Shown: positions 37,419-46,488, counted from the stretch's first letter. The stretch: DNA of 47,525 nt from Roseofilum halophilum BLCC-M91 (GCF_030068445.1 NZ_JAQPOK010000069.1:1-47525); one strand, 5' to 3'. A program made the numbers and translations. The notes: generated by a model from the sequence alone, not told the origin.

Positions 37419-39170
37419 GTGACAACCAGTTTACCTGCTCCTCAACCGAAAGGTTCTCAAAAGCTTCAGAGCGTTGAGTATGTCTGGAACTTACCCTCTG
37501 GGATTATTCCTGGGGCTTTAGCCGCTACTGTACTCAGTTTAGGGGCGATCGCCGGATCGGTCTATCTGCGTTACGGCAATTTTAACTTAACTCAGATTCC
37601 CCTCAACACTGAAACCCTTAGCAGCTCCAACCTAATTGGCAAACAGATTAGTTTCTATCGCGCCCCAGATTCTCTCTATCACATCGAATTTGAAATCAGC
37701 CAGAACGGACAATCTACCCCCATTCTCTTAAGCCCTGTCGATTTGCGATTAATGATCCCCCAAATTCCTGCCTCCATTCGTGAAAACCAAACCTTAACCC
37801 AATGGTTTCTCACCGAACAGGAATTTAATCGACAACGAGTTATTTTTCCGGCAGGTTCCCCAGAAATTCATCTCCGCGATCGATTCATGGGGTATGATCC
37901 CCAAGATCTTTCCATCTCCCTCACCAATAATTGCTTAGGTGCAGGCTATTGGGAAGTAGCCATTTTTGCCCAAAATCCAGACGGACAACAAAAAATTTAT
38001 CAAGGCTATTTTGATTTTCCCAAAGGAGCTTACGCTCGCCTAGTTAGTGAACTCAATGGCGTTGCCTATTGGAATCATGCCCCATCCATCGAACCTTGGC
38101 CCGGATTTGATTTCTATAGTGGAATGCCCTTTAATTTAGACTCCCTACGCACAGTCAAGCGTCGCTATCTCATTGATGCTCAAGATTTGAACAACGAAAA
38201 TATTTTCGCCATCAATGAGCAACTCAGCAAGGCAAAACTCATGGTATTCAATCAACCCCTAGACTCTGTTAAAACCTGGGAAGACTTGCGCCAAGCCAAT
38301 CCCAAATTTCAAACCTTTGTTCCTCCAGGCATTTATCATCCCGATCGCCTCTGGACAACCGATTATAGTCAGATTGCCCATTTGCAGAGTGCCACAGCTA
38401 AAACCATTGAATCACCTTTGGCAGATGAAAAATTACTAGAATTAGAACTTATCTTAAAAAGTCAATCCGGGAAAATTCGTAAATTTGTCGTCAGTGGACT
38501 CGATTGGCATCAAATTCCCCAAGTTTCCACGGATCGGTACGATCGGGGACTTTATATTCCCATTGGATTCGCACCTAAATTTACGGAAAATTATCAACAG
38601 TTGAAACAAAATCTACCCCACCAGAGTCCCTTATTTAGTGTCATGCTTGATGGATACAATCTAGCCATGAATTATCGCCAGGATATCGGACTTAACGGCT
38701 TAGTCGTTCATCGAGATATCCAGAATCCCCATAAATTGCACTTTTATTTTATGTCTTATGAGCGGATTACTTTGGTGAGTCACTATGTTTTAGATTTAAC
38801 CCAATGGGTGTTAATGGAATATCCAGAACCCGAAGCCATGAGCGCGATTAAAAACTTGGAACACATCCCATCTATGGCTATTTCTCAAGTCGATTTAAAT
38901 CAAAAAGTCTACACCCAACTGGATCAAGCTTGGCAAGAAAATCCCCAATTTAAGCAACGACTGATCTATCGTGTCTTTGTAGATTCTCAAGGAAGGATTA
39001 CCGGTTATCTTCCCAGTTCTCCTGAAGCTCAAGATTGGGTAAACAATACCCCATTCTCGGATCTCAGTTTAATTGCTGACTTTGAAGGTACAAGTTTGAA
39101 CTCTTTCCGAGTCGTTTTGACTCCTATGGGAGGGATAGAAGTCAGTCCTTGGTGGGGATGGAATGGGTAA
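37419..39170 (+). CDS. Membrane-anchored protein of unknown function
   Basis: From GTG 37419 the product is 583 residues. One hydrophobic segment (about 28-50, GALAATVLSLGAIAGSVYL) anchors a large soluble part, presumably facing the periplasm or thylakoid lumen. The soluble part is rich in aromatic residues and beta-like pattern, with no motif I recognise. The protein ends in WGWNG, and its last two codons and stop (AATGGGTAA) belong to a heptamer tract. The kinase gene is divergent across 243 bp. Family membership cannot be stated from sequence reading. Confidence 0.75.
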   Translation: MTTSLPAPQPKGSQKLQSVEYVWNLPSGIIPGALAATVLSLGAIAGSVYLRYGNFNLTQIPLNTETLSSSNLIGKQISFYRAPDSLYHIEFEISQNGQSTPILLSPVDLRLMIPQIPASIRENQTLTQWFLTEQEFNRQRVIFPAGSPEIHLRDRFMGYDPQDLSISLTNNCLGAGYWEVAIFAQNPDGQQKIYQGYFDFPKGAYARLVSELNGVAYWNHAPSIEPWPGFDFYSGMPFNLDSLRTVKRRYLIDAQDLNNENIFAINEQLSKAKLMVFNQPLDSVKTWEDLRQANPKFQTFVPPGIYHPDRLWTTDYSQIAHLQSATAKTIESPLADEKLLELELILKSQSGKIRKFVVSGLDWHQIPQVSTDRYDRGLYIPIGFAPKFTENYQQLKQNLPHQSPLFSVMLDGYNLAMNYRQDIGLNGLVVHRDIQNPHKLHFYFMSYERITLVSHYVLDLTQWVLMEYPEPEAMSAIKNLEHIPSMAISQVDLNQKVYTQLDQAWQENPQFKQRLIYRVFVDSQGRITGYLPSSPEAQDWVNNTPFSDLSLIADFEGTSLNSFRVVLTPMGGIEVSPWWGWNG

Positions 39171-39212
39171 TGGGGAATAGGAAAACTATTGAAATATCCT
39201 AGGTAAATATTT

Positions 39213-39307
39213 AAGGATCAAGATGCTCCCACTCCAGTCCTATCAAAGAATTTGAGGAGTGCGGGCATCTTGCCCGCTTCTCTTTTCCCATTAATCGGAT
39301 TTGATAT
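39213..39307. repeat. Three-hairpin dispersed repeat, copy B (95 bp)
   Basis: It is the same orientation and structure as copy A at 33203, including an identical GCGGGCATCTTGCCCGC core and the TTGATAT end. Its right edge touches the stop codon of the methyltransferase gene. Confidence 0.85.
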
Positions 39308-40107
39308 TATTTGGTGGCTACTACCGCTAAATTCCACGCCATGCGCTTCATCCCTGGAATCTGTTTTAGCCACCCATCCATCTGTTCCAATCGCCGATAT
39401 TCTGGTTCCAATCGCTCCTTTTCTAAGATAATCTTTTTCCAATAGCGCTCTTCATTGGGGTTCACTCGTTCAATCAGATAAAAACGGAGGAAAATCCACA
39501 AGGTGGCAATCCAAAAGGTATCCCATTGAGTCTGAGCAAATAAGGACTTGACAAAGGGTACGATGTTAATATCTAAAGGATGCTCATCTTCCGTGCGTAC
39601 TTCAGTCGCCATGCGTCGATAAACATTAATCACTGGATTATGTTTTAACGGTTCCCAAAAACAGACTTTTCCTCCCGGTTTCACCAGCCGATGACATTCT
39701 TTCAGCGCCACTTTCACATCGGGAAGATGATGCAAAAGATTAGCGATATAAATAATATCAAAACTATCGTCGGCAAAATCAAAAGCCATGGCATTGCCCA
39801 CATGCCCTTGAATCTTCACCCCATTGTTTTCAGCTAACTTTAATGCCACTTCCACCATACCGGGAGAATAGTCAGAAGCCACACAGTGAGCGCCCTGTTG
39901 GGCAAAATAAACGCTATTTTCCCCGGCTCCACAGCCCACATCTAATAGGGTTTTGCCTTTCACATCGCCTAAGTGATGTAAGATAAAGCGATTTTCGGGA
40001 GCGGTGCAAGCTTCAAAATAATCGGCGACCTGAATTTGGTCAATCTCAATGGTGGCAGCCCAGCGATCATGAAATTCTCGTTCTTTTTTTAAGGTTTTTT
40101 CTGACAT
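39307..40107 (-). CDS. Class I SAM-dependent methyltransferase
   Basis: The 266-residue protein has a UbiE-like (methyltransferase type 11) fold with the SAM motif LLDVGCGAGENS at about 54-65, ASDYSPGMVEVA, and the post-motif block LVKPGGKVCFWEP. The C-terminal third is amphipathic and Trp-rich (WDTFWIATLWIFLRFYLIE) and may contact a membrane or lipid. It follows the GT-C gene by 22 bp in the same direction, so it may modify a lipid-linked sugar. The substrate is unknown. Confidence 0.85.
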   Translation of the reverse strand: MSEKTLKKEREFHDRWAATIEIDQIQVADYFEACTAPENRFILHHLGDVKGKTLLDVGCGAGENSVYFAQQGAHCVASDYSPGMVEVALKLAENNGVKIQGHVGNAMAFDFADDSFDIIYIANLLHHLPDVKVALKECHRLVKPGGKVCFWEPLKHNPVINVYRRMATEVRTEDEHPLDINIVPFVKSLFAQTQWDTFWIATLWIFLRFYLIERVNPNEERYWKKIILEKERLEPEYRRLEQMDGWLKQIPGMKRMAWNLAVVATK

Positions 40108-40129
40108 TTAAAAATAAAGTTTTAGGGAT

Positions 40130-42223
40130 CTATTCTAAGTTTAGTTCATCGATTCGCAGATAACAAGTAGTTGTGAACGTTTTGGGGTCAGTTACCCTTA
40201 AGCTAAGATTGAGATAGCCCTCGGAATGTGGCTCTAAGGGCAATTCAAACAGGGATGGAGCATCAACACGCAAGCTGGTTTCGCTAAGAGTTTCTGATTC
40301 ACCTTGTGGATTAACCGAAGATAAGCGTAAGTTAAACTCTGGACAAGTAGCATCAGAAAATACAGGCTTTCCGGTTAAGGTGAAGGGATTAGGGAGAGGA
40401 TTAATCCAGAGAATATCTAGAGTTTGATTATAATTTTGCTCATTAAAAGAGGTGGCTAGGGTATAGGTATCGGATTGGGGTAAAATCGCAGTTTGAAAGT
40501 TAGGATTTAAGGCGATCCATGGCGGTTGATTTCCGGGGCGATCGCCAATCACTTCTTGCATTTGTATAAAAGTCTTCCATGCTGTCTCCACCGAAGTCTC
40601 CTTCAGTCGTTGATAAATCACCAGTTTGATGTTATTTTCTAGCTCAAAGTCTAAGGGTAATCGCTCAAAGTCTGCTGCGATTTGCCAATTCTGAGCAAAC
40701 ATATCATAAATAACTTTCTCCACATCGGCTTCTTCGAGGGTAAGATGATGTTGATAGGGTTGAGCAATAATAACATACTTTGCCTGTAAAAACTGTTCTA
40801 GAGGATACCAATCTCTCGAATCTACAATTGGCGTTGGCTGGATATAGAGTTTAGAGCTATCTTGACCATATAATTCTTGTTCTGCTGAGATAATTAAGGA
40901 GTAATTAAAAATCGAAGATGAGCCAACAAGATACAAAGGTTCTTGATTCGGTGCAAGGCGATGTAGAGTTTGTAGCAGTCGGACTAATTCCGGGTAATCT
41001 GAGCGGTAGAGAGGAGGCAAATACAAAGAAAATAGGGTGTTCCGAGGAGGGCGGCTTAAGGGTTGTTCTAGGGGAGTCAACGATAGGGTTAAGTTGAGCA
41101 TTAAATAACCGATGATTGCCCAAACTAAACCGGTTCTGATAGTTGTACTGGTAGCTCTGATAATGGCCCAAACCAAGAAAATTACACCTAAAATTACTAA
41201 GGGAGTGAAATGCAGGGTATAGTGAATGCCTGTATAGCGGAGAATACCGATCCATTCTATGGCGCAGATCGCATAAAAAATTAATACAATACGATAGTGT
41301 TGGCGCGATAACTTCCCCCAAGCCATGACCAAGCCTATGAGACTTAAAGCCAGTAAACTGACTCCATAAAAACGAAGGTATTGGTGCAACAGTTGACCAT
41401 AGGGTCTGACATAGGATTGATAAAGATCCGTATAATTTCTTTGGAGTGCCAACAGTAAATAGGGTCGCGCGATTAGCCCTAATGTGAGCAAGCTGGTTAA
41501 GCCAATTAAGGCGATTTTAATTTGATATTCAATCAGGTTATTGATGGCTTTAGGTGTTTGTTGATTCTTTTCTTTAAGATAGGTGAGAAGGCCTTGAAGG
41601 ATGAAGGTTAGAATGAGGGCAATTCCTGAATAAACAAAATGCCTGCGCCAGACAAAGGCTAAGGTTAATAAAATTCCAATTAGGGGGATTTGCCACCCAT
41701 GTTTTAAGCGTGTATTTTTTAAGTAAATCCAAAGTGCTAGAGCAATAAATAGGGCGGCTCCAGTGTCTGGATATCCTGTTAATGTGGGTAACCAAGTTGC
41801 GGGAATACAGAGGGCGAAAAATACAGTTGACCAGAAGACGAGGGGGGGGGAAATACGGATGAGTTGGGTGGCGATCGCGCCTATAGCTAAGGTGAAGGGG
41901 ATTAAATAGGCGATCGCCAAACTGAGGATATACCCTAGCCGAGTTTCTCCGAATAGCCACAATCCCGGAATCAAGGGCAGGGTATATAGCTTATTATAGG
42001 ACTGGTAAAAAGAGACTTGCAGTTCTTGCCAACCCATTGACCAAGATTGACTAAAGGCGGTAAAACTTTCTTGAGTCCAGATTTGATAAGCAGCAAAATC
42101 CCAAAAGTGAAAATACTTTTCACTGGAGACATAAAGAATTGTACCACTGCAAACGGTAATGACTAGAAGCACGAAACAAATGATGTGCCCCAACCATGGT
42201 TTAATCAAGTTAGCTTTAGTCAT
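40130..42223 (-). CDS. Multi-pass membrane glycosyltransferase-like protein (GT-C type)
   Basis: The 697-residue protein has about eleven hydrophobic segments in residues 10-385 followed by a soluble C-terminal half. An acidic motif, FWDFAAYQIW, follows the first membrane helix, as in GT-C enzymes of the GT39/ArnT sort, which use polyprenyl-phosphate sugars. It is divergent from a GT2 polyprenyl-phosphate glycosyltransferase 37 bp away, which supports that reading. The exact family and acceptor are not clear. Confidence 0.75.
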   Translation of the reverse strand: MTKANLIKPWLGHIICFVLLVITVCSGTILYVSSEKYFHFWDFAAYQIWTQESFTAFSQSWSMGWQELQVSFYQSYNKLYTLPLIPGLWLFGETRLGYILSLAIAYLIPFTLAIGAIATQLIRISPPLVFWSTVFFALCIPATWLPTLTGYPDTGAALFIALALWIYLKNTRLKHGWQIPLIGILLTLAFVWRRHFVYSGIALILTFILQGLLTYLKEKNQQTPKAINNLIEYQIKIALIGLTSLLTLGLIARPYLLLALQRNYTDLYQSYVRPYGQLLHQYLRFYGVSLLALSLIGLVMAWGKLSRQHYRIVLIFYAICAIEWIGILRYTGIHYTLHFTPLVILGVIFLVWAIIRATSTTIRTGLVWAIIGYLMLNLTLSLTPLEQPLSRPPRNTLFSLYLPPLYRSDYPELVRLLQTLHRLAPNQEPLYLVGSSSIFNYSLIISAEQELYGQDSSKLYIQPTPIVDSRDWYPLEQFLQAKYVIIAQPYQHHLTLEEADVEKVIYDMFAQNWQIAADFERLPLDFELENNIKLVIYQRLKETSVETAWKTFIQMQEVIGDRPGNQPPWIALNPNFQTAILPQSDTYTLATSFNEQNYNQTLDILWINPLPNPFTLTGKPVFSDATCPEFNLRLSSVNPQGESETLSETSLRVDAPSLFELPLEPHSEGYLNLSLRVTDPKTFTTTCYLRIDELNLE

Positions 42224-42260
42224 ACCCCTACTTTAATCTAAGGATAGATTATAAACAACA

Positions 42261-43232
42261 ATGGAACTTTTTGTCAAGCCAACCTATTCTTTTATTGTTC
42301 CGATTTATAATGAAGAAAACAATATTCCTGAATTGTATAAGCGTCTCCAGTCGGTGATGGAGCAATTAGAGGGACAGACGGAATTAATTTTGGTTAATGA
42401 TGGCAGCACGGATGCTTCTTTACGTCTGTTGCGGGAATTGTATCAGAGAGATAACCGGGTTTGCTATTTGAGTTTAGCACGGAATTTTGGTCATCAAATT
42501 GCGGTGACTGCGGGGTTGAATTATGCGCGGGGGGAAGCGGTGGTAATTTTGGATGCCGATTTGCAAGATCCGCCGGAGTTAATTCCGGAAATGGTTAAAA
42601 AATGGAGAGAAGGCTATCAGGTGGTGTATGCTCAAAGAACGCGCCGACATGAAGAAAAAAAGCGCAAACGATGGACAGCTTACTGGTTTTATCGGATGCT
42701 GAGATATTTGGCGGATGTGGAGATTCCGACGGATACGGGGGATTTTTGTTTGATGGATCGGTGTGTGGTGGATCTGCTAAATCAGATGCCGGAGCGCGAT
42801 CGCTACATTCGAGGTTTGCGAGCTTGGATTGGCTTCGAGCAAACGGCGATTTTATACGAGCGTAGTCCCCGGTTTTCCGGTGAGGTGAAATATACGTTTG
42901 CCAAGTCGCTCTCTCTGGCGATTAATGGAATTGTATCTTTTTCTAAGGTTCCCTTACGTTTATCTACTTATCTAGGTTTAGGGGCGGCGGCGATCGCCCT
43001 TTTCATGGCTCTACTCGTCTTCTATTGGCGCATTGTTGCCCCTACTGCTCCCCTCACCGGGTTTGCCACCATCCTGATTGCCATCTTCTTTCTGGGAGCT
43101 GTACAATTGGTCAGCATCGGCATTCTGGGCGAATATATCGGCCGCATCTACGAACAAGTCAAAGGTCGGCCCCTCTATACCCTAGCAGAAATTCGAGGTT
43201 GGGAAAAGGGCGATCGCCCTAGGGATGGGTGA
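42261..43232 (+). CDS. GT2 polyprenyl-phosphate glycosyltransferase (GtrB/DPM1-like)
   Basis: The 323-residue protein has a GT-A domain with [36 protein letters not shown] and DADLQDPPE, followed by two membrane segments at about 235-260 and 272-298. This is the GtrB/DPM1 architecture, which moves a sugar from a nucleotide donor to a polyprenyl phosphate on the inner face of the membrane. The GT-C neighbour could use that lipid-linked sugar on the other face. It is convergent with the methyltransferase-HIT gene, 19 bp between stops. Confidence 0.92.
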   Translation: MELFVKPTYSFIVPIYNEENNIPELYKRLQSVMEQLEGQTELILVNDGSTDASLRLLRELYQRDNRVCYLSLARNFGHQIAVTAGLNYARGEAVVILDADLQDPPELIPEMVKKWREGYQVVYAQRTRRHEEKKRKRWTAYWFYRMLRYLADVEIPTDTGDFCLMDRCVVDLLNQMPERDRYIRGLRAWIGFEQTAILYERSPRFSGEVKYTFAKSLSLAINGIVSFSKVPLRLSTYLGLGAAAIALFMALLVFYWRIVAPTAPLTGFATILIAIFFLGAVQLVSIGILGEYIGRIYEQVKGRPLYTLAEIRGWEKGDRPRDG

Positions 43233-43251
43233 GGGAGTAGAACCGGGAACC

Positions 43252-44103
43252 TTACTTTTTAGGCAATACATGGCGAATTCCGCCTCGATTTCCTCGTGTA
43301 TCGTCTTGGTAGCGAGGGATAATATGAATCGTGGCATGGCCCATTTTTTGACCTGCCGCATGATTGACATTAATGCCCACATTAAAGCCATCAGGCTGAA
43401 ATTCTTGGGTTAACATCTCTTGTACTTTATTAGCCATAAACCAGCAAGCTGATTGTTCCTTAAAGGGCAATTCAAAATAATTGGCAATATGACGTTTAGG
43501 TACAATCAACACATGACCCTTACTCACGGGGTAACCATCAAACATGGCATAGGCTGTTGCTGATTCCGTGAGTAACCTTAAGCTTTTGCGGGGATTGCAA
43601 AAAATGCAGCGATCGCTAGAATGTCTTTGATAATTGTAGTGAACATATTCGTAGATTTGGCAAGACTCATCGATGTGAATGGACTTAAAGGGCAATTTAA
43701 CGATACATTGATAGGTGGGTTTTTGATGCACATAATGTTGTCTAAAGCCCTCTCTTTTAATATCTCGCCTGACGGCATAATAGGCTTTTCCGCCCGGTTT
43801 CAAGAGATGAGATACTTCCATGATTACAGTGGCTTGTTCTTCAGGAAATAAGACATTGAGAACATAAAAACAAATAATGGTATCAAATTTATTCTGGGGA
43901 TGGTCGGGAAAATAGTGAGGATCGTAGCCTTTAATCTGAAACCCTTGTTTAGAGAGAATTTTAACGTCATTACCTAACCCACAGCCAAAGTCTAGAATCT
44001 GTCCTTGCAATCGGTTTCTTTCTAATAAAAACCGCCCTGGAAAGGATAAAAATTGACGGTCAATAGCAGTGAGATGGCTGTATTTATTGGTTGGCTTTTT
44101 CAT
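43252..44103 (-). CDS. Fusion of class I methyltransferase and HIT-domain protein
   Basis: Residues 1-125 form a SAM methyltransferase core (ILDFGCGLGNDVKIL at 36-50, LLKPGGKAYYAV at 100-111). Residues 165-283 form a HIT domain with the CIFC zinc pair (166-169), GYPVSKGHVLIVPKRH and the histidine triad region GHATIHIIPRY (255-265). The triad reads H256-x-T258-x-H260: the middle His, the usual nucleophile, is Thr. Nucleotidyl hydrolase or transferase activity may therefore be lost or changed. The two-domain chain occurs in other bacteria, but its role is unknown. Confidence 0.85.
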   Translation of the reverse strand: MKKPTNKYSHLTAIDRQFLSFPGRFLLERNRLQGQILDFGCGLGNDVKILSKQGFQIKGYDPHYFPDHPQNKFDTIICFYVLNVLFPEEQATVIMEVSHLLKPGGKAYYAVRRDIKREGFRQHYVHQKPTYQCIVKLPFKSIHIDESCQIYEYVHYNYQRHSSDRCIFCNPRKSLRLLTESATAYAMFDGYPVSKGHVLIVPKRHIANYFELPFKEQSACWFMANKVQEMLTQEFQPDGFNVGINVNHAAGQKMGHATIHIIPRYQDDTRGNRGGIRHVLPKK

Positions 44104-44105
44104 AA

Positions 44106-44136
44106 ATTAGGTAATGGGTAGTGGGTAATGGGTAAT
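44106..44136. repeat. GGGTAAT heptamer tract
   Basis: Three to four GGTAATG/GGTAGTG units lie within 10 bp of the start of the methyltransferase-HIT gene, again covering the expected ribosome-binding site. Confidence 0.85.
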
Positions 44137-44242
44137 GGCGAGGGGTTAAGATAATGTACATTTTGTCAACTTCTAAATATAGAGTCAAGAAAATAGGCGA
44201 AGACGATTTATGGATTATTCAAGGAAGCAGCAAAACTGGGTT

Positions 44243-44294
44243 TTCCCTATTCCCGACTCCCCACTCCCCATTACCAAAGCGAAGCGCTGTATGA
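44243..44294. repeat. Degenerate heptamer tract with GCGAAGCGCTGTAT tail
   Basis: CCCTATTCCCGACTCCCC-like units pass into CCCATTACC and AAGCGAAGCGCTGTAT. It is the same composite as at 11546 and lies 40 bp upstream of ccmP. Confidence 0.75.
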
Positions 44295-44333
44295 TTGAAT
44301 GTCTAGGGAAACAGATCGGGAGTATTCTGGATT

Positions 44334-44972
44334 TTGGCTACGGAATTACGAAGCTATGTTTTTATTGATAACCTGCAACCCCAGCACGCTGCCTATATTG
44401 GTACGGTGGCTTTAGGCTTTCTGCCTTTACCGGGAGATACGTCGTTGTGGGTTGAGGTTGCTCCAGGGATTGAAATTAATCGGATTACGGATGTGGCGCT
44501 GAAGGCGACGCGGGTTCGCCCGGCGGTTCAGTTTGTGGAGCGGCTCTATGGACTGTTGGAGATTCATTCAGCTAGTCAGGGGGAAACGCGGGCGGCAGGA
44601 CAGGCGATTTTAGATGCTTTGGGGGTGAAAGAGCGCGATCGCCTGAAACCGCGCGTGATTTCGAGCCAAATTATCCGCAATATTGACCCCCATCAAACCC
44701 AGTTGATTAACCGCAACCGTCGTGGACAGATGATTTTGTCGGGGCAAACTCTCTATGTTTTGGAGGTGCAACCGGCTGCCTATGCTGCTTTGGCGGCGAA
44801 TGAGTCGGAAAAGGCGGCGCTGATTAATATTTTGCAAATCCAAGCGGTGGGGATTTTTGGTCGTCTTTATTTGGGGGGCGAAGAACGGGATATTATCGCC
44901 GCTTCTCAAGCAGCGCTGGCGGCGATCGAGAATATTTCGGGACGGGAAAATCCTCCGCCTGATACTCAATAA
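44334..44972 (+). CDS. ccmP: Carboxysome shell protein CcmP (tandem BMC-domain trimer)
   Basis: The 212-residue protein has two BMC domains and matches CcmP closely: [50 protein letters not shown] and LNILQ-type BMC ends with [13 protein letters not shown]. CcmP trimers form stacked double layers in the beta-carboxysome facet with a gated pore proposed to pass metabolites such as 3PGA or RuBP. The start is TTG 44334, set by the conserved N-terminus and a GGGAG at 44318-44322. It is away from any ccmKLMN cluster, as is usual for this satellite gene. Confidence 0.93.
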   Translation: MATELRSYVFIDNLQPQHAAYIGTVALGFLPLPGDTSLWVEVAPGIEINRITDVALKATRVRPAVQFVERLYGLLEIHSASQGETRAAGQAILDALGVKERDRLKPRVISSQIIRNIDPHQTQLINRNRRGQMILSGQTLYVLEVQPAAYAALAANESEKAALINILQIQAVGIFGRLYLGGEERDIIAASQAALAAIENISGRENPPPDTQ

Positions 44973-44991
44973 GTGATGGAAGTAAGTGATT

Positions 44992-45759
44992 ATGGCGAAT
45001 TCTGAACATTTAGCAGTATTGTATCGCGGCATCCCTGCCTGGCAGAAGTGGAGAATGGCTCATCCAGAGATTACCCCGGATCTGAGTGAGACGGATTTGG
45101 GGGGGTATCGGCTCCCAGGGATTGATTTAGCGGGTGTGGATTTGAGACGGGTGAATTTATCGCGCACGGATTTGGAGGGGGCAAATCTGGATCGGGCTTC
45201 TTTGAGTGGGGCGATCGCCTCTTGCTCCCTTTTAAGGCAGGCTTGCTTCACCCAAAGTCAGGCGATCGGCACACAGTTCAAACAAGCGGATTTAAGCAGA
45301 GCTGATTTAAGCGGGGCGAATTTTACGGGTGCAGATTTAACTGAAGCGAATTTAGAGGGAGCCAATCTGCGAGGGGCTTCTTTAAGCGGTGCAAATCTGA
45401 TGCGAGCTAATCTTAAAGATGCGGATTTAAGCGATACGAATTTACGGCGCTCTAACTTAAGTTATGCCAATTGTCGAGAAGCTAACCTCAGTGGAGCGGT
45501 TCTGATCGATGCCATTTTACATCACGCGGAGTTGATTAACGCCCATCTTCATCGCGTGGATTTAAGCCAGGCTAATTTAAGTGAAGCTCATTTAGGGGGA
45601 GCCTATTTATGGGGGGCAAATTTAAGGGATGCAGATTTGTATCATACGGATTTAAGATGGGCTAATTTAAGCCGGGCAAATTTCATCGGCGCTCGGTTAA
45701 ACGATGCTTATTTGCGGGGCGCGATTTTGAATTCAACGCAGTTTGAGGGTAATGGGTAA
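44992..45759 (+). CDS. Pentapeptide-repeat protein
   Basis: The 255-residue protein consists of about 35 repeats of the A(D/N)Lxx form from residue 30 on (for example ADLSGANFTGADLTEANLEG), which fold as a right-handed quadrilateral beta helix. A 25-residue head (HLAVLYRGIPAWQKWR) precedes them. ATG 44992 is chosen over GTG 44986. It follows ccmP by 19 bp in the same direction, so they are probably cotranscribed. A carboxysome role is only guilt by association. The stop codon is supplied by a heptamer tract. Confidence 0.9.
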   Translation: MANSEHLAVLYRGIPAWQKWRMAHPEITPDLSETDLGGYRLPGIDLAGVDLRRVNLSRTDLEGANLDRASLSGAIASCSLLRQACFTQSQAIGTQFKQADLSRADLSGANFTGADLTEANLEGANLRGASLSGANLMRANLKDADLSDTNLRRSNLSYANCREANLSGAVLIDAILHHAELINAHLHRVDLSQANLSEAHLGGAYLWGANLRDADLYHTDLRWANLSRANFIGARLNDAYLRGAILNSTQFEGNG

Positions 45760-45772
45760 TGAGTAATATCAC

Positions 45773-45791
45773 ATACAGCGCTTCGCGCTGT
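45773..45791. repeat. CAGCGCTTCGCGCTG palindrome
   Basis: It is the inverse form of the GCGAAGCGCTGTAT tail found at 11577 and 44279, again next to heptamer units (45750-45766). Confidence 0.65.
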
Positions 45792-45865
45792 GATGGGGGG
45801 ATGGGGGGAACAAACAGCAGACTGGGTAGCACTTTGAGCCATTTTAGCTATGGTTCAAAACAGTC

Positions 45866-45899
45866 ATTAATGTACCTCATAACAGCGAAAACTGCTGTA
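45866..45899 (-). repeat. Dispersed hairpin repeat, copy 2
   Basis: The reverse complement matches the repeat at 11440 at 30 of 34 positions, including TGTTATGAGGTACA. The 190-bp gap between the pentapeptide gene and the DUF559 ORF holds only repeats. Confidence 0.7.
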
Positions 45900-45948
45900 A
45901 ATTATTTTTGGCCACCATTTCTATTATGGCGCACTCCCTTCCCTTTTG

Positions 45949-46488
45949 TCAACCCTTAACCGCAGAAATTTCCTCAATAATTTTCATCGTTTCCACCGAA
46001 ACCGTACAGACGCGCAACAGCAAATCAACCACCGTTTCCTTATAGTCGATGAAGCGATAGGTATTGAACTTTTCCCGAATCGTAGCATCGCGGGGTTTCT
46101 TTTCCTTATATTGGTCGAGTATCCATTCTAGAGCGCAACGGTTACCCAGTTTATAGTCCCACGCCCTTGGGGGAATATGTTTCAGCGTGGTGATATTGTC
46201 CAGGATAATTTCATGGTTAATTTTGTCCGCTTTCAATTTTGGTTGATAGGTTTGGGTTTCTTTCAGGGGAATATCCACGCGCTCCAGGGGATAGGGTTCA
46301 ACAGTTTCAAAATTCAGGTGCAGATGCATCAGTTGCTCTCCCCAGTTTGCCCATTGGAAAAAATCATCATAAAACGGTAGTCGGGGAAAGTCGCGCTTCA
46401 GGTTGAGTTCGTATTTTTCTCGGTAGTGGGGGTTATGGAGAACGGCATAGGTATAGTGGAAAATATCGAGTTTGGTGATAGTCCTCAT
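45949..46488 (-). pseudogene. C-terminal specificity domain of a type ISP restriction-modification enzyme, separated from its N-terminal part
   Basis: The 179 residues from Met at 46488 match the end of type ISP (single-chain helicase, methylase, specificity) enzymes, normally about 1,500 residues long. Homology begins abruptly at ITKLDIFHYTY, directly after the repeat-coded stretch. Either the gene is broken by the repeat-nuclease cassette, or a full enzyme continues beyond 47525 with the cassette as an in-frame insertion. The window edge prevents a decision. Confidence 0.65.
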
